Below, piece by piece: positions 17,737-28,134 of a DNA stretch of 64,000 nt. A program made the translations under genes and the position numbers. The notes beneath the pieces are model-generated. The model saw only the letters and a program-made list of their open reading frames with translations, did no database searches and was not told the DNA's origin. Position 1 is the first letter of the stretch. Every line of letters starts with the position of its first letter. Source of the DNA: Novosphingobium sp. ERN07 (GTDB lineage Bacteria; Pseudomonadota; Alphaproteobacteria; Sphingomonadales; Sphingomonadaceae); NCBI RefSeq assembly GCF_012641335.1, contig NZ_JABAID010000007.1, positions 1 to 64,000 of the forward strand, in the 5' to 3' direction.

Positions 17737-18437
17737 GCCGACACGCTGCCCGCGCTGTCTGCCACGATCTGCCCATCGGCCAGCCGCACGATGCGTCCAC
17801 AACGCGCCGCCAGCGCCTCGTCATGCGTCACCATGATGAACGTCGCCCCGGCATCACCAGCGCGGGCAAAGAGCAGATCGGCAACGGCCTCGCCAGTGGC
17901 ATGATCGAGGTTTCCGGTCGGCTCGTCAGCAAAAAGGATGGCAGGCTTGGGTGCGAGTGCGCGGGCAATTGCCACGCGCTGCTGCTCACCGCCCGAAAGC
18001 TGCGCCGGATAGTGGTACAGGCGATGGCCAAGGCCCACGGCCACCAGTTCCGCCTCTGCCCGTGCCATCGCATCGGCCATGCCCGCCAGTTCCAACGGCG
18101 TTGCCACATTTTCCAGCGCGGTCATCGTTGGCAGCAGGTGGAACGCCTGCAGCACGATGCCGATGCGCCCGCGCCGCGCAGCGGCAAGCCCATCTTCGTC
18201 CAGCGCCGTGAAATCCGCGCCCGCAACCGTCAGTGTTCCGCCGCTCGCGCGCTCAAGGCCTGAAAGGATCGCCAGCAACGACGATTTGCCCGATCCCGAA
18301 GCGCCGAGCAGGGCCAAGGCCTCACCCGGCATGACGGCAAGGTCGATGCCGCGCAGAATCTCCACCCGCGCCTCCCCGGAACCGAGCGACAGGGTAAGGG
18401 CGGAAGCGGCGATAACCGGCAGAGAAGAACTTGTCAC
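17733..18437 (-). CDS. ABC transporter ATP-binding protein (YbbA/LolD-like)
   Basis: A 234-residue ATPase with Walker A ([16 protein letters not shown]), Q-loop ([15 protein letters not shown]), signature LSGGEQQR, Walker [10 protein letters not shown] and the H-loop [12 protein letters not shown]. It powers the permease encoded immediately downstream. The frame is open further upstream, but the GTG at 18437, preceded by TGAGG at three bases, gives the normal N-terminus and avoids overlap with the divergent esterase gene whose ATG is at 18506; the 68 bases between must hold both promoters. Confidence 0.92.
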   Translation of the reverse strand: MTSSSLPVIAASALTLSLGSGEARVEILRGIDLAVMPGEALALLGASGSGKSSLLAILSGLERASGGTLTVAGADFTALDEDGLAAARRGRIGIVLQAFHLLPTMTALENVATPLELAGMADAMARAEAELVAVGLGHRLYHYPAQLSGGEQQRVAIARALAPKPAILFADEPTGNLDHATGEAVADLLFARAGDAGATFIMVTHDEALAARCGRIVRLADGQIVADSAGSVSA

Positions 18438-18505
18438 AGGCCTCACGTGGCATAGATTGGTTGCAGCGTGCAACCGGCACTTGGGTGCGCGCCAGAGGAG
18501 TTTCA

Positions 18506-19210
18506 ATGCGCCGCGCCCCCCTGATCGCCGCCTTTGTTGGCCTTACCCTGCTCTCTGCCTGTTCGTCGGAGAAGCCGCCAGAACCGGAAGCCAGCCCCAC
18601 TGCGCAGGCTTCCACAGCGCCTGTTCCCGCTGGCGCACCCGTCATTCTGGCCTTCGGCGACAGTCTTTACGCGGGGTACAACCTGAAACCCGGCGAAGGT
18701 TATCCGCCCCGATTGGAAGCCGCGCTGAATGCAGGCGGGACTGCGGCGCGTGTCATCAACGCCGGCGTTTCAGGCGATACGACCGCCGCCGCCCTGCAAA
18801 GACTGGCCTTCACGCTCGACAATCAGCCGGTGAAGCCCGCGCTGGCGCTGGTCGGCCTTGGCGGTAACGACATGTTGCGCGGATTGCCGCCTGAGGAAAC
18901 CCGCGCCAACCTCGACGCGATCCTGACCGAGTTCGACAATCGCGGCATTCCGGTTGTGCTGACGGGAATGCTCGCTGCGCCGAACCTCGGCGCAGACTAT
19001 GCCGCGCGGTTCAACCCGATCTGGCCGGACATGGCGAAGAAGCACAAGGCAGGCCTTGTCCCGTTCTTTCTGGAACCGGTGATCGGCAACCGCGCCCTTA
19101 TGCTGGGCGACAATATCCATCCCAATGCCGAAGGTGTGAACAGAATCGTTTCCGCCACACAGGTTCAGGTAACCGACGCGCTGAACAAGGCGGTTGAGGC
19201 TGGGAAATAG
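18506..19210 (+). CDS. GDSL-family arylesterase/lysophospholipase (TesA-like lipoprotein)
   Basis: A 234-residue SGNH hydrolase with a lipoprotein signal: hydrophobic core IAAFVGLTLL then lipobox LSAC with C19. Block I GDS has the nucleophile S53 (AFGDSLYAGYNL), block III is GGNDML, and the C-terminal DNIHPNAEG supplies the Asp and His. It would cleave thioesters or esters in the envelope. The ATG at 18506 follows AGAGGAG at six bases. It is divergent from the ABC pair, as tesA is from ybbAB in E. coli; shared function in lipid handling is inferred from this arrangement. Confidence 0.92.
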   Translation: MRRAPLIAAFVGLTLLSACSSEKPPEPEASPTAQASTAPVPAGAPVILAFGDSLYAGYNLKPGEGYPPRLEAALNAGGTAARVINAGVSGDTTAAALQRLAFTLDNQPVKPALALVGLGGNDMLRGLPPEETRANLDAILTEFDNRGIPVVLTGMLAAPNLGADYAARFNPIWPDMAKKHKAGLVPFFLEPVIGNRALMLGDNIHPNAEGVNRIVSATQVQVTDALNKAVEAGK

Positions 19211-19248
19211 AACTGTCCTACAGCACTCGGCACTGTCAGGATCGCGCG

Positions 19249-19380
19249 ATGTTCACCCGCAGCCCTTCCACCTTGAAAAGCCTTGCCGACCGGGCCATTG
19301 CGCCCGCTCACCGGGGCCTGAACGTTTCCTCTCCGGACCGTGTAAACTGTGTAAACTTGTTCAAGGAAAGGCTGCGCTGA
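19249..19380 (+). CDS. Possible 43-residue leader ORF ahead of moaC
   Basis: An ATG at 19249 opens 43 codons (start MFTRSPSTLKSLADRAIAPA, end NLFKERLR) ending in a TGA directly before the moaC ATG. Such zero-gap spacing suggests a coupled leader or small gene, but no Shine-Dalgarno is obvious and I know no family. The 3' half holds a tandem 9-base repeat GTGTAAACT at 19340-19357. It may simply be 5' untranslated RNA. Confidence 0.25.
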   Translation: MFTRSPSTLKSLADRAIAPAHRGLNVSSPDRVNCVNLFKERLR

Positions 19381-19857
19381 ATGAACGGATTGAGCCATAT
19401 CGATTCGGTAGGCACGGCCCGCATGGTCGACGTCGGCGGCAAGGCGGAAACGCAGCGCGTGGCCATTGCACGCGGCGCGATCCGTATGAGCGCCGCCACC
19501 TTGCAGGCCGTGCGCGATGGCAATGGCCCTAAAGGCGATTTGCTTGGCCCCGCGCGGATCGCCGGGATCATGGCGGCAAAGAAGACCGGCGATCTGATCC
19601 CGCTGTGCCATCCGCTCGCGCTCGATGCGGTGAATATCGACTTTGCCTTTACCGACAATGGCGTGGAATGCACCGCCACCGCCTCGCTCACCGGGCGGAC
19701 CGGGGTAGAGATGGAGGCGCTGACCGCCGTCTCGGTGGCGCTGCTGACGGTCTATGACATGGCCAAGGCGGTGGACAAGGGCATGGTAATCGAAGGCGTG
19801 CGACTGATCGAGAAGCACGGCGGCAAATCCGGCCTGTGGCGCGCGGAAGGCGCATGA
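19381..19857 (+). CDS. moaC: Cyclic pyranopterin monophosphate synthase
   Basis: A 158-residue enzyme of molybdenum cofactor synthesis, converting the MoaA product to cyclic pyranopterin monophosphate. Conserved segments: [40 protein letters not shown] (active-site His), [20 protein letters not shown] and the KAVDKGM catalytic Lys region. Its TGA overlaps the moeA ATG. moaA, moaB, moaD and moaE are not in the window. Confidence 0.97.
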   Translation: MNGLSHIDSVGTARMVDVGGKAETQRVAIARGAIRMSAATLQAVRDGNGPKGDLLGPARIAGIMAAKKTGDLIPLCHPLALDAVNIDFAFTDNGVECTATASLTGRTGVEMEALTAVSVALLTVYDMAKAVDKGMVIEGVRLIEKHGGKSGLWRAEGA

Positions 19858-21059
19858 GGACGCCGCCTCTTCCCCTTGCCGAAGCGCAAGCGCGCCTGCT
19901 GGCACTCGCCCCGACGCTGCCGGTGGAACATCGCGCGGTGGGCGAATGCCTCGGTTACTACCTTGCCGAACCGCTGCGCGCGCGCCGCACCCAGCCTGCC
20001 GCGCCGCTATCGGCAATGGATGGCTATGCACTGCGCAGCGCCGATCTGCCCGGCCCGTGGCGCGTGATCGGGGAAAGCGCGGCCGGGCATCCTTTCGACG
20101 GAAGCGTTGGTGCAGGCGAAGGAGTGCGGATCAGCACGGGCGCTATCGTGCCACCCGGTGCCGACATGGTGTTGTTGCAGGAAGATGCCACGCGCGAAGG
20201 CGATGCAGTGCGACTGACTGGCGAGCCACCCGCCCCGCCAGAGCGGCACATCCGCCCGGCAGGCATGGATTTCAACGCGGCGGCTGACCTGATTGCCGCG
20301 GGCACGCGCATCGGCCCGGCACAGATCGCGCTGGCCATCGCCGGCGGGCACAGCCATTTGCCGGTGCGGCGGGGCTTGAAGATCACCGTGATCGACAGCG
20401 GCGACGAACTGGTGCCGCCCGGACATCTGCCCGACCAGCATCAGCTTCCCGCCAGCAACGGCCCGATGCTCTGCGCGATGGCCGCGACCTTGCCCGTCGA
20501 CATTCGCCACCTTGGCCCCATCCCAGATCAGCTTGATGCGCTGGCAACCGCGCTGGAAAGCGCCGGCGATGCAGACATAGTGGTGACCAGCGGCGGTGCT
20601 TCGGTTGGCGATCACGATCTGGTCCGTCCCGCTCTTGAAGCGGTGGGTGCAGCGATCGATTTCTGGCGTGTCGGGATCAAACCGGGCAAGCCTCTGCTGG
20701 TTGCGCGGCGTGGGGAACAGATCATTCTGGGGCTGCCGGGCAATCCCGCGTCTGCGTTTGTCACCGCATTCCTGTTCCTGCTGCCGCTGTTGCGCGCCAG
20801 CCTTGGCGCAGAAACGCAGCTACCGCGTGCCATTGCGGCGAAGTTGGCGGGGCCGATGGCCAAAGGTGGCAGCCGTATGGAGTTCCTTCGCGGCGTTTGG
20901 GATGGCGTGCAGGTGACGCTCGACCCCCTACAGGATTCGGGTGCGCTTTCACCGCTGGCGCGCGCCAATGCGCTGGTCGTGCGCGAAGCGGGCGCGGACG
21001 CGAAAGCGGCGGGAACGGATGTTCCGATCTACCTGCTCGAAAATGGCGGTTTTGCTTGA
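19854..21059 (+). CDS. moeA: Molybdopterin molybdenumtransferase
   Basis: A 401-residue enzyme inserting molybdate into adenylylated molybdopterin. The N-terminal segment has [14 protein letters not shown], then [20 protein letters not shown]; the MoCF-like domain has [15 protein letters not shown] (molybdopterin-binding) and [20 protein letters not shown] followed by [16 protein letters not shown]. The ATG overlaps the moaC stop (ATGA), so the two are coupled. lexA follows 58 bases later with its own operator. Confidence 0.96.
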   Translation: MRTPPLPLAEAQARLLALAPTLPVEHRAVGECLGYYLAEPLRARRTQPAAPLSAMDGYALRSADLPGPWRVIGESAAGHPFDGSVGAGEGVRISTGAIVPPGADMVLLQEDATREGDAVRLTGEPPAPPERHIRPAGMDFNAAADLIAAGTRIGPAQIALAIAGGHSHLPVRRGLKITVIDSGDELVPPGHLPDQHQLPASNGPMLCAMAATLPVDIRHLGPIPDQLDALATALESAGDADIVVTSGGASVGDHDLVRPALEAVGAAIDFWRVGIKPGKPLLVARRGEQIILGLPGNPASAFVTAFLFLLPLLRASLGAETQLPRAIAAKLAGPMAKGGSRMEFLRGVWDGVQVTLDPLQDSGALSPLARANALVVREAGADAKAAGTDVPIYLLENGGFA

Positions 21060-21083
21060 CGAGTCGTGATTGGTTGCTTATCC

Positions 21084-21098
21084 GTTCCGCATTCGTTC
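21084..21098 (+). promoter_or_regulatory. LexA (SOS) operator ahead of lexA
   Basis: GTTC-CGCATTC-GTTC at 21084-21098 is an exact match to the alphaproteobacterial SOS box GTTC-N7-GTTC. It ends 19 bases before the lexA ATG, consistent with autorepression. A second exact box occurs at 37544-37558. Confidence 0.88.
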
Positions 21099-21117
21099 AC
21101 TCGCGGAGGAACCGCCA

Positions 21118-21819
21118 ATGTTGACGCGCAAGCAGCACGAACTGCTGACCTTCATCCAGGTCCGACTGGAAGAAACCGGCATTTCCCCCTCGTTTGAGGA
21201 AATGAAGGAAGCGCTCGATCTCAAATCGAAGTCCGGCGTTCACCGCCTGATCTCTGCGCTTGAGGAACGTGGCTTCATCCGTCGCCTGCCCAACCGCGCC
21301 CGCGCGCTCGAAGTGCTGCGCCAGCCTGACAGTGCCGTCAGCAAACCTGCTGCGGCTGTCCGCGAAGCGGCAAACGCGAATGCAGCGCTTGCTCCGCTGC
21401 GCAGCCTGCCCAAGGCTGCACCTGCCCCGGCGAACGACGTGATCGAACTGCCGCTGCACGGCAAGATCGCGGCGGGCGTGCCGATCGAAGCGCTGGAAAC
21501 CACGGCCACCCTGCCCGTTCCCGCAGCGCTGCTGGGCGCGGGCGAACATTACGCGCTTGAGGTTTCCGGGGATTCGATGGTCGAAGCGGGCATCTTCGAT
21601 GGCGACTATGCCCTCGTCCGCAAGACCGACGTTGCCCGCGATGGCGAAATCGTGGTGGCACTGGTGCGCGGCGAAGAAGCCACGCTCAAATATCTCCACC
21701 GCGAAAAGGGCATGATCCGCCTCGATCCGGCCAACGCCTCGTACGATCCCCAGTTCTACCGGCCCGATGAAGTCGCGGTTCAGGGCAAACTGGCGGGGTT
21801 GTTGCGCCGATATCATTGA
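21118..21819 (+). CDS. lexA: SOS repressor LexA
   Basis: A 233-residue repressor/autoprotease. Residues 1-70 are the winged helix DNA-binding domain ([40 protein letters not shown]). After a long Ala/Pro linker comes the self-cleavage pair A119-G120 (KIAAGVP), then the catalytic S153 ([15 protein letters not shown]) and K191 (ATLKYL). RecA filaments trigger cleavage and derepress the SOS genes. The ATG at 21118 is preceded by GCGGAGG; the SOS box sits just upstream. A terminator follows at 21864. Confidence 0.97.
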   Translation: MLTRKQHELLTFIQVRLEETGISPSFEEMKEALDLKSKSGVHRLISALEERGFIRRLPNRARALEVLRQPDSAVSKPAAAVREAANANAALAPLRSLPKAAPAPANDVIELPLHGKIAAGVPIEALETTATLPVPAALLGAGEHYALEVSGDSMVEAGIFDGDYALVRKTDVARDGEIVVALVRGEEATLKYLHREKGMIRLDPANASYDPQFYRPDEVAVQGKLAGLLRRYH

Positions 21820-21863
21820 ACGATCCCGCCCCCGCCAACAGTGGGGTGCGCGATCCGAAATCG

Positions 21864-21901
21864 AAGGCCGTCCGTCAATGCTACGACGGGCGGCCTTTTT
21901 C
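21864..21901 (+). terminator. Rho-independent terminator after lexA
   Basis: AAGGCCGTCCGTC (21864-21876) pairs with GACGGGCGGCCTT (21885-21897) apart from an internal mismatch, followed by T residues. It closes the moaC-moeA-lexA transcript before the tonB-like gene. Confidence 0.8.
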
Positions 21902-22070
21902 ATGTCTCTGCATTCGTTATGGCAAATATCAATCTATTTGGTTGAGATTCTTCTGGCGCCGACAGCGCGCTGGGTGTAGTTTCCATTGTTACCGAATGCC
22001 CCACAAGGGGCGCCCCTTCCGGGACGGCCTGCCATCAGATGGGGCGTCGGCAATGGAAGAGGTATTGCCA

Positions 22071-22739
22071 ATGGCTTATGTTGTTGAAAATACAAGGCGC
22101 ACCCAGACCCAGACGTTTGTTGCGGTAGCGCTCCTCCACGGTGTCGCGATATGGGCGATTGCATCCGGCTTTGCCAGCGGGGTGGTCAAGATCATCAAGG
22201 ATCCTTTCCTTGCCCAGCAGTGGAAAGACGACGAGGTTAAGATCACCCCCATCGCACCTCCGCCCGACGCCAAGCCGGTTCCAGCCCCCGATATCAGCCC
22301 GCGCGTAGCGCCCAAGGCTGACATCACGCTGGTGCCAGTCGATCCCGGTGTTTCGATCAAGCCCATCGATATCACTCCCATCGAGCCAATCGGCGGTGGC
22401 ACGATCTTGCCGCCCGAAGTGCAGCCATCGCCCTCCCCCAGCTATGCAGTGCGGGCCGCTGCCCCAAAAGGATCGCCGGGGTCATGGGTTTCGGATCGCG
22501 ATTATCCGACCGCTGCCATTCGTGAAGAGCGCGAAGGGTTGACGGCATTCCGGCTGACCATCGGTGCCGACGGGCGTGTCCAGGGGTGCGAAGTGACCAG
22601 ATCAAGCGGTTCGCCCGATCTCGACGCGGCAACCTGCAACAAAGTGAGCGCACGCGCCCGCTTCATCCCGGCTCTTGGCAGCGACGGTATGCCGACAACC
22701 GGCAGCTACAGCAGCTCGGTCCGCTGGGTCTTGCCCTGA
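22071..22739 (+). CDS. TonB-family energy transducer
   Basis: A 222-residue protein: one membrane helix at about 16-37 (VAVALLHGVAIWAIASGFAS), a long Pro/Asp-rich periplasmic spacer (IAPPPDAKPVPAPD, VPVDPGVSIKPIDITPIEPI) and a C-terminal TonB domain (RDYPTAAIREEREGLTAFRL to SVRWVLP). It would pass proton-motive energy from ExbBD to outer-membrane receptors. I chose the ATG at 22071, eight bases after GGAAGAGG; an ATG six codons upstream overlaps that site. No exbB/exbD is adjacent, so it is probably one of several TonB paralogues. Confidence 0.87.
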   Translation: MAYVVENTRRTQTQTFVAVALLHGVAIWAIASGFASGVVKIIKDPFLAQQWKDDEVKITPIAPPPDAKPVPAPDISPRVAPKADITLVPVDPGVSIKPIDITPIEPIGGGTILPPEVQPSPSPSYAVRAAAPKGSPGSWVSDRDYPTAAIREEREGLTAFRLTIGADGRVQGCEVTRSSGSPDLDAATCNKVSARARFIPALGSDGMPTTGSYSSSVRWVLP

Positions 22740-22754
22740 ACCTTGTGGCCGGTA

Positions 22755-24968
22755 TCAGTCCAACTGGCCTGATTCCGGCCATCGATACCACCCGTGCCGC
22801 CCTTGCGTTTCCGCAACGGTCCGTATCTTTCCCGTCGCAAGGTTGATTGAAAGTCCGCTCGTTTTCGAAAGGAAAACACGGTCGGCCTTGAGCATCTTTG
22901 GGCGGCAGGAAAACGGCAGGCGGCGGTCGGCCACCACGATATCGGCGCGTTCACAGGCAGCGGCCAGCGCCATGTCATCAACATAAGCGCGGCTGCGAGA
23001 GATCAGCAGTTTGAAGCGTTTGCCATGACGATAAAGCCTGACCACGCAGAAATCTTCGCTACAGCGTGCGCCTGACCATTCGGCCATCGGGCGCAAATCG
23101 CCTTCCATCCCGGCGAGTTCGAGCAGATTGTCGCGCATGTAATCCCCCCGTCCCATGCGCAGGACGATCAGATCGTCACCCTCGCCCGTAATGCCCACAT
23201 GGTGGCCATCGCCGGTAATCAGCACATCGGGCGTGGAGGTGAGGATCATCGCTGCCACCGAAAAGCTGGCAGGCAGCGCGCCCCAGAGACGGACCTTGCC
23301 AGTCCACAGCGCCAGCCAGAGCATTCCGGCAATGAACAGCATGAAAGTCCAAGGCGCGACGGCAGGTAGCATGGTGACCGCGCCGGGCCTTGCAGCAACG
23401 AAATGCGCGAGCGCAAGGAGCAGTTCGAGGCTCTTGCCCGCAAGCCACCATGCGGGCGCACCAAAGCCAAGGCTATCGAGCAGCAAGGCCAAACCGATCA
23501 GCGGCATCGTGACGAACGTGGTCAACGGAATGGCGATGACATTGGCCAGCGAACCATAAATGCCCGCACGGTGGAAGTGAAACAGGCCGATGGGCATCAG
23601 GGCCAGTTCGATGACCAGGCCCGTTGCCAGCAGCAGGATGAGATTGCGCGCCAGCTTTACCAGCGGTCCGTGGTGTTCTGCGGTCAAGAAGCCACGCACC
23701 GGGGCGGCCGAATGGAACGCGATGATCGCGATCACGGCGGCAAAGCTCATCTGGAAGCTGGGGCCGAGCACAGCTTCGGGCCAGAACAGCATGACCACAA
23801 GCGCCCCCACCGCGACCATGCGCAGCGACAGCGGATCGCGCCCGAGCGCCAGTGCGACAAGCACCAGCAGCGCGCCGATGCACGAACGGATCGTCGGCAC
23901 TTCAGCACCGGTCAGCAGAGTATAGGCAATGCCTGCGAGCGCCCCCATCAGCGCAGCCGCAATGGGCACGCGGACGCGCAAGGCGATCCACGGGATTGCC
24001 GCCAGCAGCCGCGCGACAAGGACGTAAACCGCCCCCACCAGCGCGCTGACGTGAAGGCCGCTGATCGACAGCAGATGCGTCAAGCCCGCATCGCGCATCG
24101 CGTCTTCGTCGGCCTCGGCAATAGCGCCGCGATCGCCGCTGGCCAGCGCGGCGGCGATCGTGCCGGGCGATCCGCCAAGCTGGGCGCGCACGTGATCTTC
24201 AAGCCCCCGCTGAAGCCCGCGCAGCGTTGCGCCTTGCGCGGAAGGGCGCACGACAGTGACATTGCCCAACGCGGTGCCGGTGGCGGCAAGACCATCGAAC
24301 CATGCAGTGCGAGCAAAGTCATAGGCCCCCGGCAGCATGGGCGCGGCAGGTGGCATCAGCCGGGCGCGCAGCCGAATCTGCGCACCTTCGACGATTGCGG
24401 GCGCATCCTTGATCTGCCGCAGGTTAACGCGAACGCGCACCGGATCGGCAAATTCAGGCAGACGCGCAAGCAGGAGCAGGCGCGCACGCCCTTTGGCTGG
24501 TTCTTCGCGCCGTTCGAGAACCCTGCCATCGAGCATGACGACCGAAGGGCCTGCAATGCCGGGTTGGCCGACAAGCGTCGACTTGATCCACACAGTTGCG
24601 GTGCCTGCTGCGAACATGATCGACAGGCCGAACAGCGCAAGCCGCACGTGCGGAATGCGCGCTTCGTTCAGCCAGGCGAGCGCCATCAGCGCGGTGGCCA
24701 GCGCCGCCAGCAGCAGCGCGATCCAATCCGTCTGCGTTGGCAGGGCCACCCACGCCACGATCCCGGCGGCAAAGGCCACCACCAGCCACAATCCGCGTTC
24801 GAACGGATGGGCATCAAGGAACCGCTCCCCGCCTGCAAGCAAGTGGCCATCAAGCACGCTGGACAATCGCGCCCGTATGGCCCAATGCCGCGCTCGTCCG
24901 GCCGGGGCGGTGCCCGGATCGGCGGCGGGAAAATCTGCCGCAGGTCCATCTGCTGCCGGGGACGCCAT
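22755..24968 (-). CDS. comEC: ComEC/Rec2 family DNA-uptake channel protein
   Basis: A 737-residue polytopic membrane protein. After an N-terminal cytoplasmic stretch and early helices comes a DUF4131-type OB-like region (about 130-250), then the competence core with GLTHLLSISGLHVSALVGAV, the family signature, and many helices to about 560. The C-terminal part (VLITGDGHHVGITGEGDDLI and DMALAAACERADIVVADRRL) is a reduced form of the beta-lactamase-like domain; the full HxHxDH metal motif is not evident. It would translocate single-stranded DNA inward. ATG at 24968 leaves 29 bases to the divergent gltX start; an alternative ATG at 25004 would overlap gltX. Confidence 0.88.
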   Translation of the reverse strand: MASPAADGPAADFPAADPGTAPAGRARHWAIRARLSSVLDGHLLAGGERFLDAHPFERGLWLVVAFAAGIVAWVALPTQTDWIALLLAALATALMALAWLNEARIPHVRLALFGLSIMFAAGTATVWIKSTLVGQPGIAGPSVVMLDGRVLERREEPAKGRARLLLLARLPEFADPVRVRVNLRQIKDAPAIVEGAQIRLRARLMPPAAPMLPGAYDFARTAWFDGLAATGTALGNVTVVRPSAQGATLRGLQRGLEDHVRAQLGGSPGTIAAALASGDRGAIAEADEDAMRDAGLTHLLSISGLHVSALVGAVYVLVARLLAAIPWIALRVRVPIAAALMGALAGIAYTLLTGAEVPTIRSCIGALLVLVALALGRDPLSLRMVAVGALVVMLFWPEAVLGPSFQMSFAAVIAIIAFHSAAPVRGFLTAEHHGPLVKLARNLILLLATGLVIELALMPIGLFHFHRAGIYGSLANVIAIPLTTFVTMPLIGLALLLDSLGFGAPAWWLAGKSLELLLALAHFVAARPGAVTMLPAVAPWTFMLFIAGMLWLALWTGKVRLWGALPASFSVAAMILTSTPDVLITGDGHHVGITGEGDDLIVLRMGRGDYMRDNLLELAGMEGDLRPMAEWSGARCSEDFCVVRLYRHGKRFKLLISRSRAYVDDMALAAACERADIVVADRRLPFSCRPKMLKADRVFLSKTSGLSINLATGKIRTVAETQGRHGWYRWPESGQLD

Positions 24969-24997
24969 GACATTCAAAGCAAAGGAAAGCGCGGCCA

Positions 24998-26461
24998 ATG
25001 GCAAGCGCCACTGACACCGTTTCTGCAGTATCGCGCCCCGAAGGCCGGGTGGTTACGCGTTTTGCGCCCTCGCCCACCGGCTTTCTGCACATCGGCGGCG
25101 CGCGCACCGCGCTGTTCAACTGGCTATATGCTCGTCATCATGGCGGCACCTATCTGCTTCGCATCGAGGATACCGACCGGGCACGGTCGACCGATGCAGC
25201 CATCGATGCCATTTTCGATGGGTTAAACTGGCTTGGTCTTGGCGGGGACGAGGAACCGGTGTTCCAGTTCGCCCGGTCTGACCGTCATGCCGAAGTGGCG
25301 CACCGGATGCTTGAAGCCGGTCATGCCTATCGCTGTTATCTGACGCAGGAAGAACTGGCCGCACGGCGCGAACAGGCACAGGCCGAAAAGCGTCCGTTCC
25401 GCATCGATAGCGAGTGGCGCAATGCCACGCCGGACCAGTGGCCGGAAGAGCAGCCCTATGTCGTGCGCGCCAAGGCCCCGCGTGAAGGCGAAACGACGAT
25501 CGGCGACAAGGTTCAGGGATCGATAACGGTCCAGAACAGCGAACTCGACGATTTCGTGATCCTGCGTTCCGACGGCACGCCGACCTATATGCTCGCCGTG
25601 GTGGTGGACGATCATGACATGGGCGTTACCCACGTGATCCGGGGCGATGACCACATCAACAACGCTTTCCGGCAACTCGTTGTCATCCGTGCGATGGACG
25701 CCATCGAAGGCGGTTGGCCCGATCCGGTCTATGGCCATATTCCGCTGATCCACGGCGCGGACGGCGCGAAGCTTTCCAAACGCCACGGCGCGCTGGGCGT
25801 TGATGCCTATCGCGATGAGCTGGGGCTGCTGCCCGAAGCGGTGTTCAACTATCTGCTGCGACTGGGCTGGGGCCACGGCGATGAAGAAATCATCAGCCGC
25901 GATCAGGCGGTGGAATGGTTCGACATCGGTGACGTGAACAAGGGCGCGTCGCGGTTCGATCTGAAGAAGCTGCTGAACCTCAACGGGCACTACCTGCGTG
26001 AAGCCGACGATGCCAGACTGGCATCGCTGGTGGCACCGAAACTGGCCGTGCTGGAGCCGGGCTTCGATGCCACTTCGGGCATGGACCTGCTAGCGCGTGC
26101 AATGCCCGTGCTCAAGGTGCGCGCCGCAGATCTCAATGAATTGGCGGCTGGCGCGGTGTTCCTTTTCGCGCAGCGCCCGCTGCCGATGGCCGAGAAAGCC
26201 GCCGCTCTTCTGACCGACGATGCGCGCGCGATCCTGACCAAGGTCGCATTCCGGCTTGAGGGCGAAAACGGCTGGACAACCGAAAATCTGGAGGCCACGG
26301 TGAAACAAATGGCCGAGGAGCTTGGGATAGGCTTGGGCAAAATTGCTCAACCGTTGCGCGCAAGCCTGACGGGACAGACTACCTCGCCGGGAATTTTCGA
26401 CGTATTGGCGCTGCTCGGCAAAGACGAGTCGCTTGCGCGCATTCGCGCACAAGCGGTTTGA
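24998..26461 (+). CDS. gltX: Glutamyl-tRNA synthetase
   Basis: A 487-residue class I synthetase charging tRNA-Glu. The HIGH-like motif is in [20 protein letters not shown] and the KMSKS-like motif in [12 protein letters not shown]; the C-terminal helical anticodon-binding region ends with [20 protein letters not shown]. Length is normal. The gltA gene follows after 46 bases on the same strand, and comEC diverges upstream. Confidence 0.97.
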   Translation: MASATDTVSAVSRPEGRVVTRFAPSPTGFLHIGGARTALFNWLYARHHGGTYLLRIEDTDRARSTDAAIDAIFDGLNWLGLGGDEEPVFQFARSDRHAEVAHRMLEAGHAYRCYLTQEELAARREQAQAEKRPFRIDSEWRNATPDQWPEEQPYVVRAKAPREGETTIGDKVQGSITVQNSELDDFVILRSDGTPTYMLAVVVDDHDMGVTHVIRGDDHINNAFRQLVVIRAMDAIEGGWPDPVYGHIPLIHGADGAKLSKRHGALGVDAYRDELGLLPEAVFNYLLRLGWGHGDEEIISRDQAVEWFDIGDVNKGASRFDLKKLLNLNGHYLREADDARLASLVAPKLAVLEPGFDATSGMDLLARAMPVLKVRAADLNELAAGAVFLFAQRPLPMAEKAAALLTDDARAILTKVAFRLEGENGWTTENLEATVKQMAEELGIGLGKIAQPLRASLTGQTTSPGIFDVLALLGKDESLARIRAQAV

Positions 26462-26507
26462 GCCGGGTAAGCAATTGCAAAGCAAAGACAAACAGGAGGG
26501 TTAAGGC

Positions 26508-27794
<1,287 letters not shown>

Positions 27795-27822
27795 GGTAGT
27801 GAAGCGCGGAGTGAGGTCTGTG

Positions 27823-27846
27823 CCCGGTTTCTGAAGAGAAACCGGG
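27823..27846 (+). terminator. Perfect hairpin between the two gltA 3' copies
   Basis: CCCGGTTTCT (27823-27832) and AGAAACCGGG (27837-27846) pair perfectly around a GAAG loop. It lies 29 bases after the gltA stop, where a terminator would be expected, but it is followed by TGGGCC, not a T-run, so termination would need Rho or another factor. Confidence 0.5.
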
Positions 27847-27849
27847 TGG

Positions 27850-27905
27850 GCCAGCTCTACACCGGTCCGACGCAGCGCGATTACGTGCCGCTGAGCGAAC
27901 GTTGA
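27850..27905 (+). repeat. Duplicated 3' end of gltA
   Basis: These 56 bases repeat 27739-27794 with two visible differences, both third-position (TAT/TAC and ACT/ACC), including the stop codon. They encode [17 protein letters not shown] in a frame that has no start. The first copy is the true gltA end. Silent differences argue against a fresh tandem duplication and for recombination with a diverged gltA. Confidence 0.9.
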
Positions 27906-27932
27906 TAAACTGACACGATACAGGAGGCCGCG

Positions 27933-28124
27933 ATGACGACAATTCTAAGGATTATCGGCATCGCGGCCCTTCTTATGGGCGCGCTGTGGACTGGTCAGGG
28001 ACTGGGCCTGATCATGTGGCCCGCGTCGAGCTTCATGCTGGCGCAAACGCAGTGGGCCTATATTGGTGCGGGCCTGATGGCGCTGGGTGTGTTGGCGCTA
28101 TGGCGGGCGAACAAACGCCGCTGA
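27933..28124 (+). CDS. Small two-helix membrane protein, unknown function
   Basis: A 63-residue protein with two hydrophobic segments, about 5-30 (LRIIGIAALLMGALWTGQGL) and 40-58 (WAYIGAGLMALGVLALW), and a basic C-terminus (RANKRR). A clear ribosome site AGGAGG lies six bases before the ATG, which supports it as a real gene. It resembles small inner-membrane proteins often found in sphingomonads; I do not know a function. It is convergent with the histidine kinase gene, ten bases apart. Confidence 0.75.
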   Translation: MTTILRIIGIAALLMGALWTGQGLGLIMWPASSFMLAQTQWAYIGAGLMALGVLALWRANKRR

Positions 28125-28134
28125 ACGGATGCCG

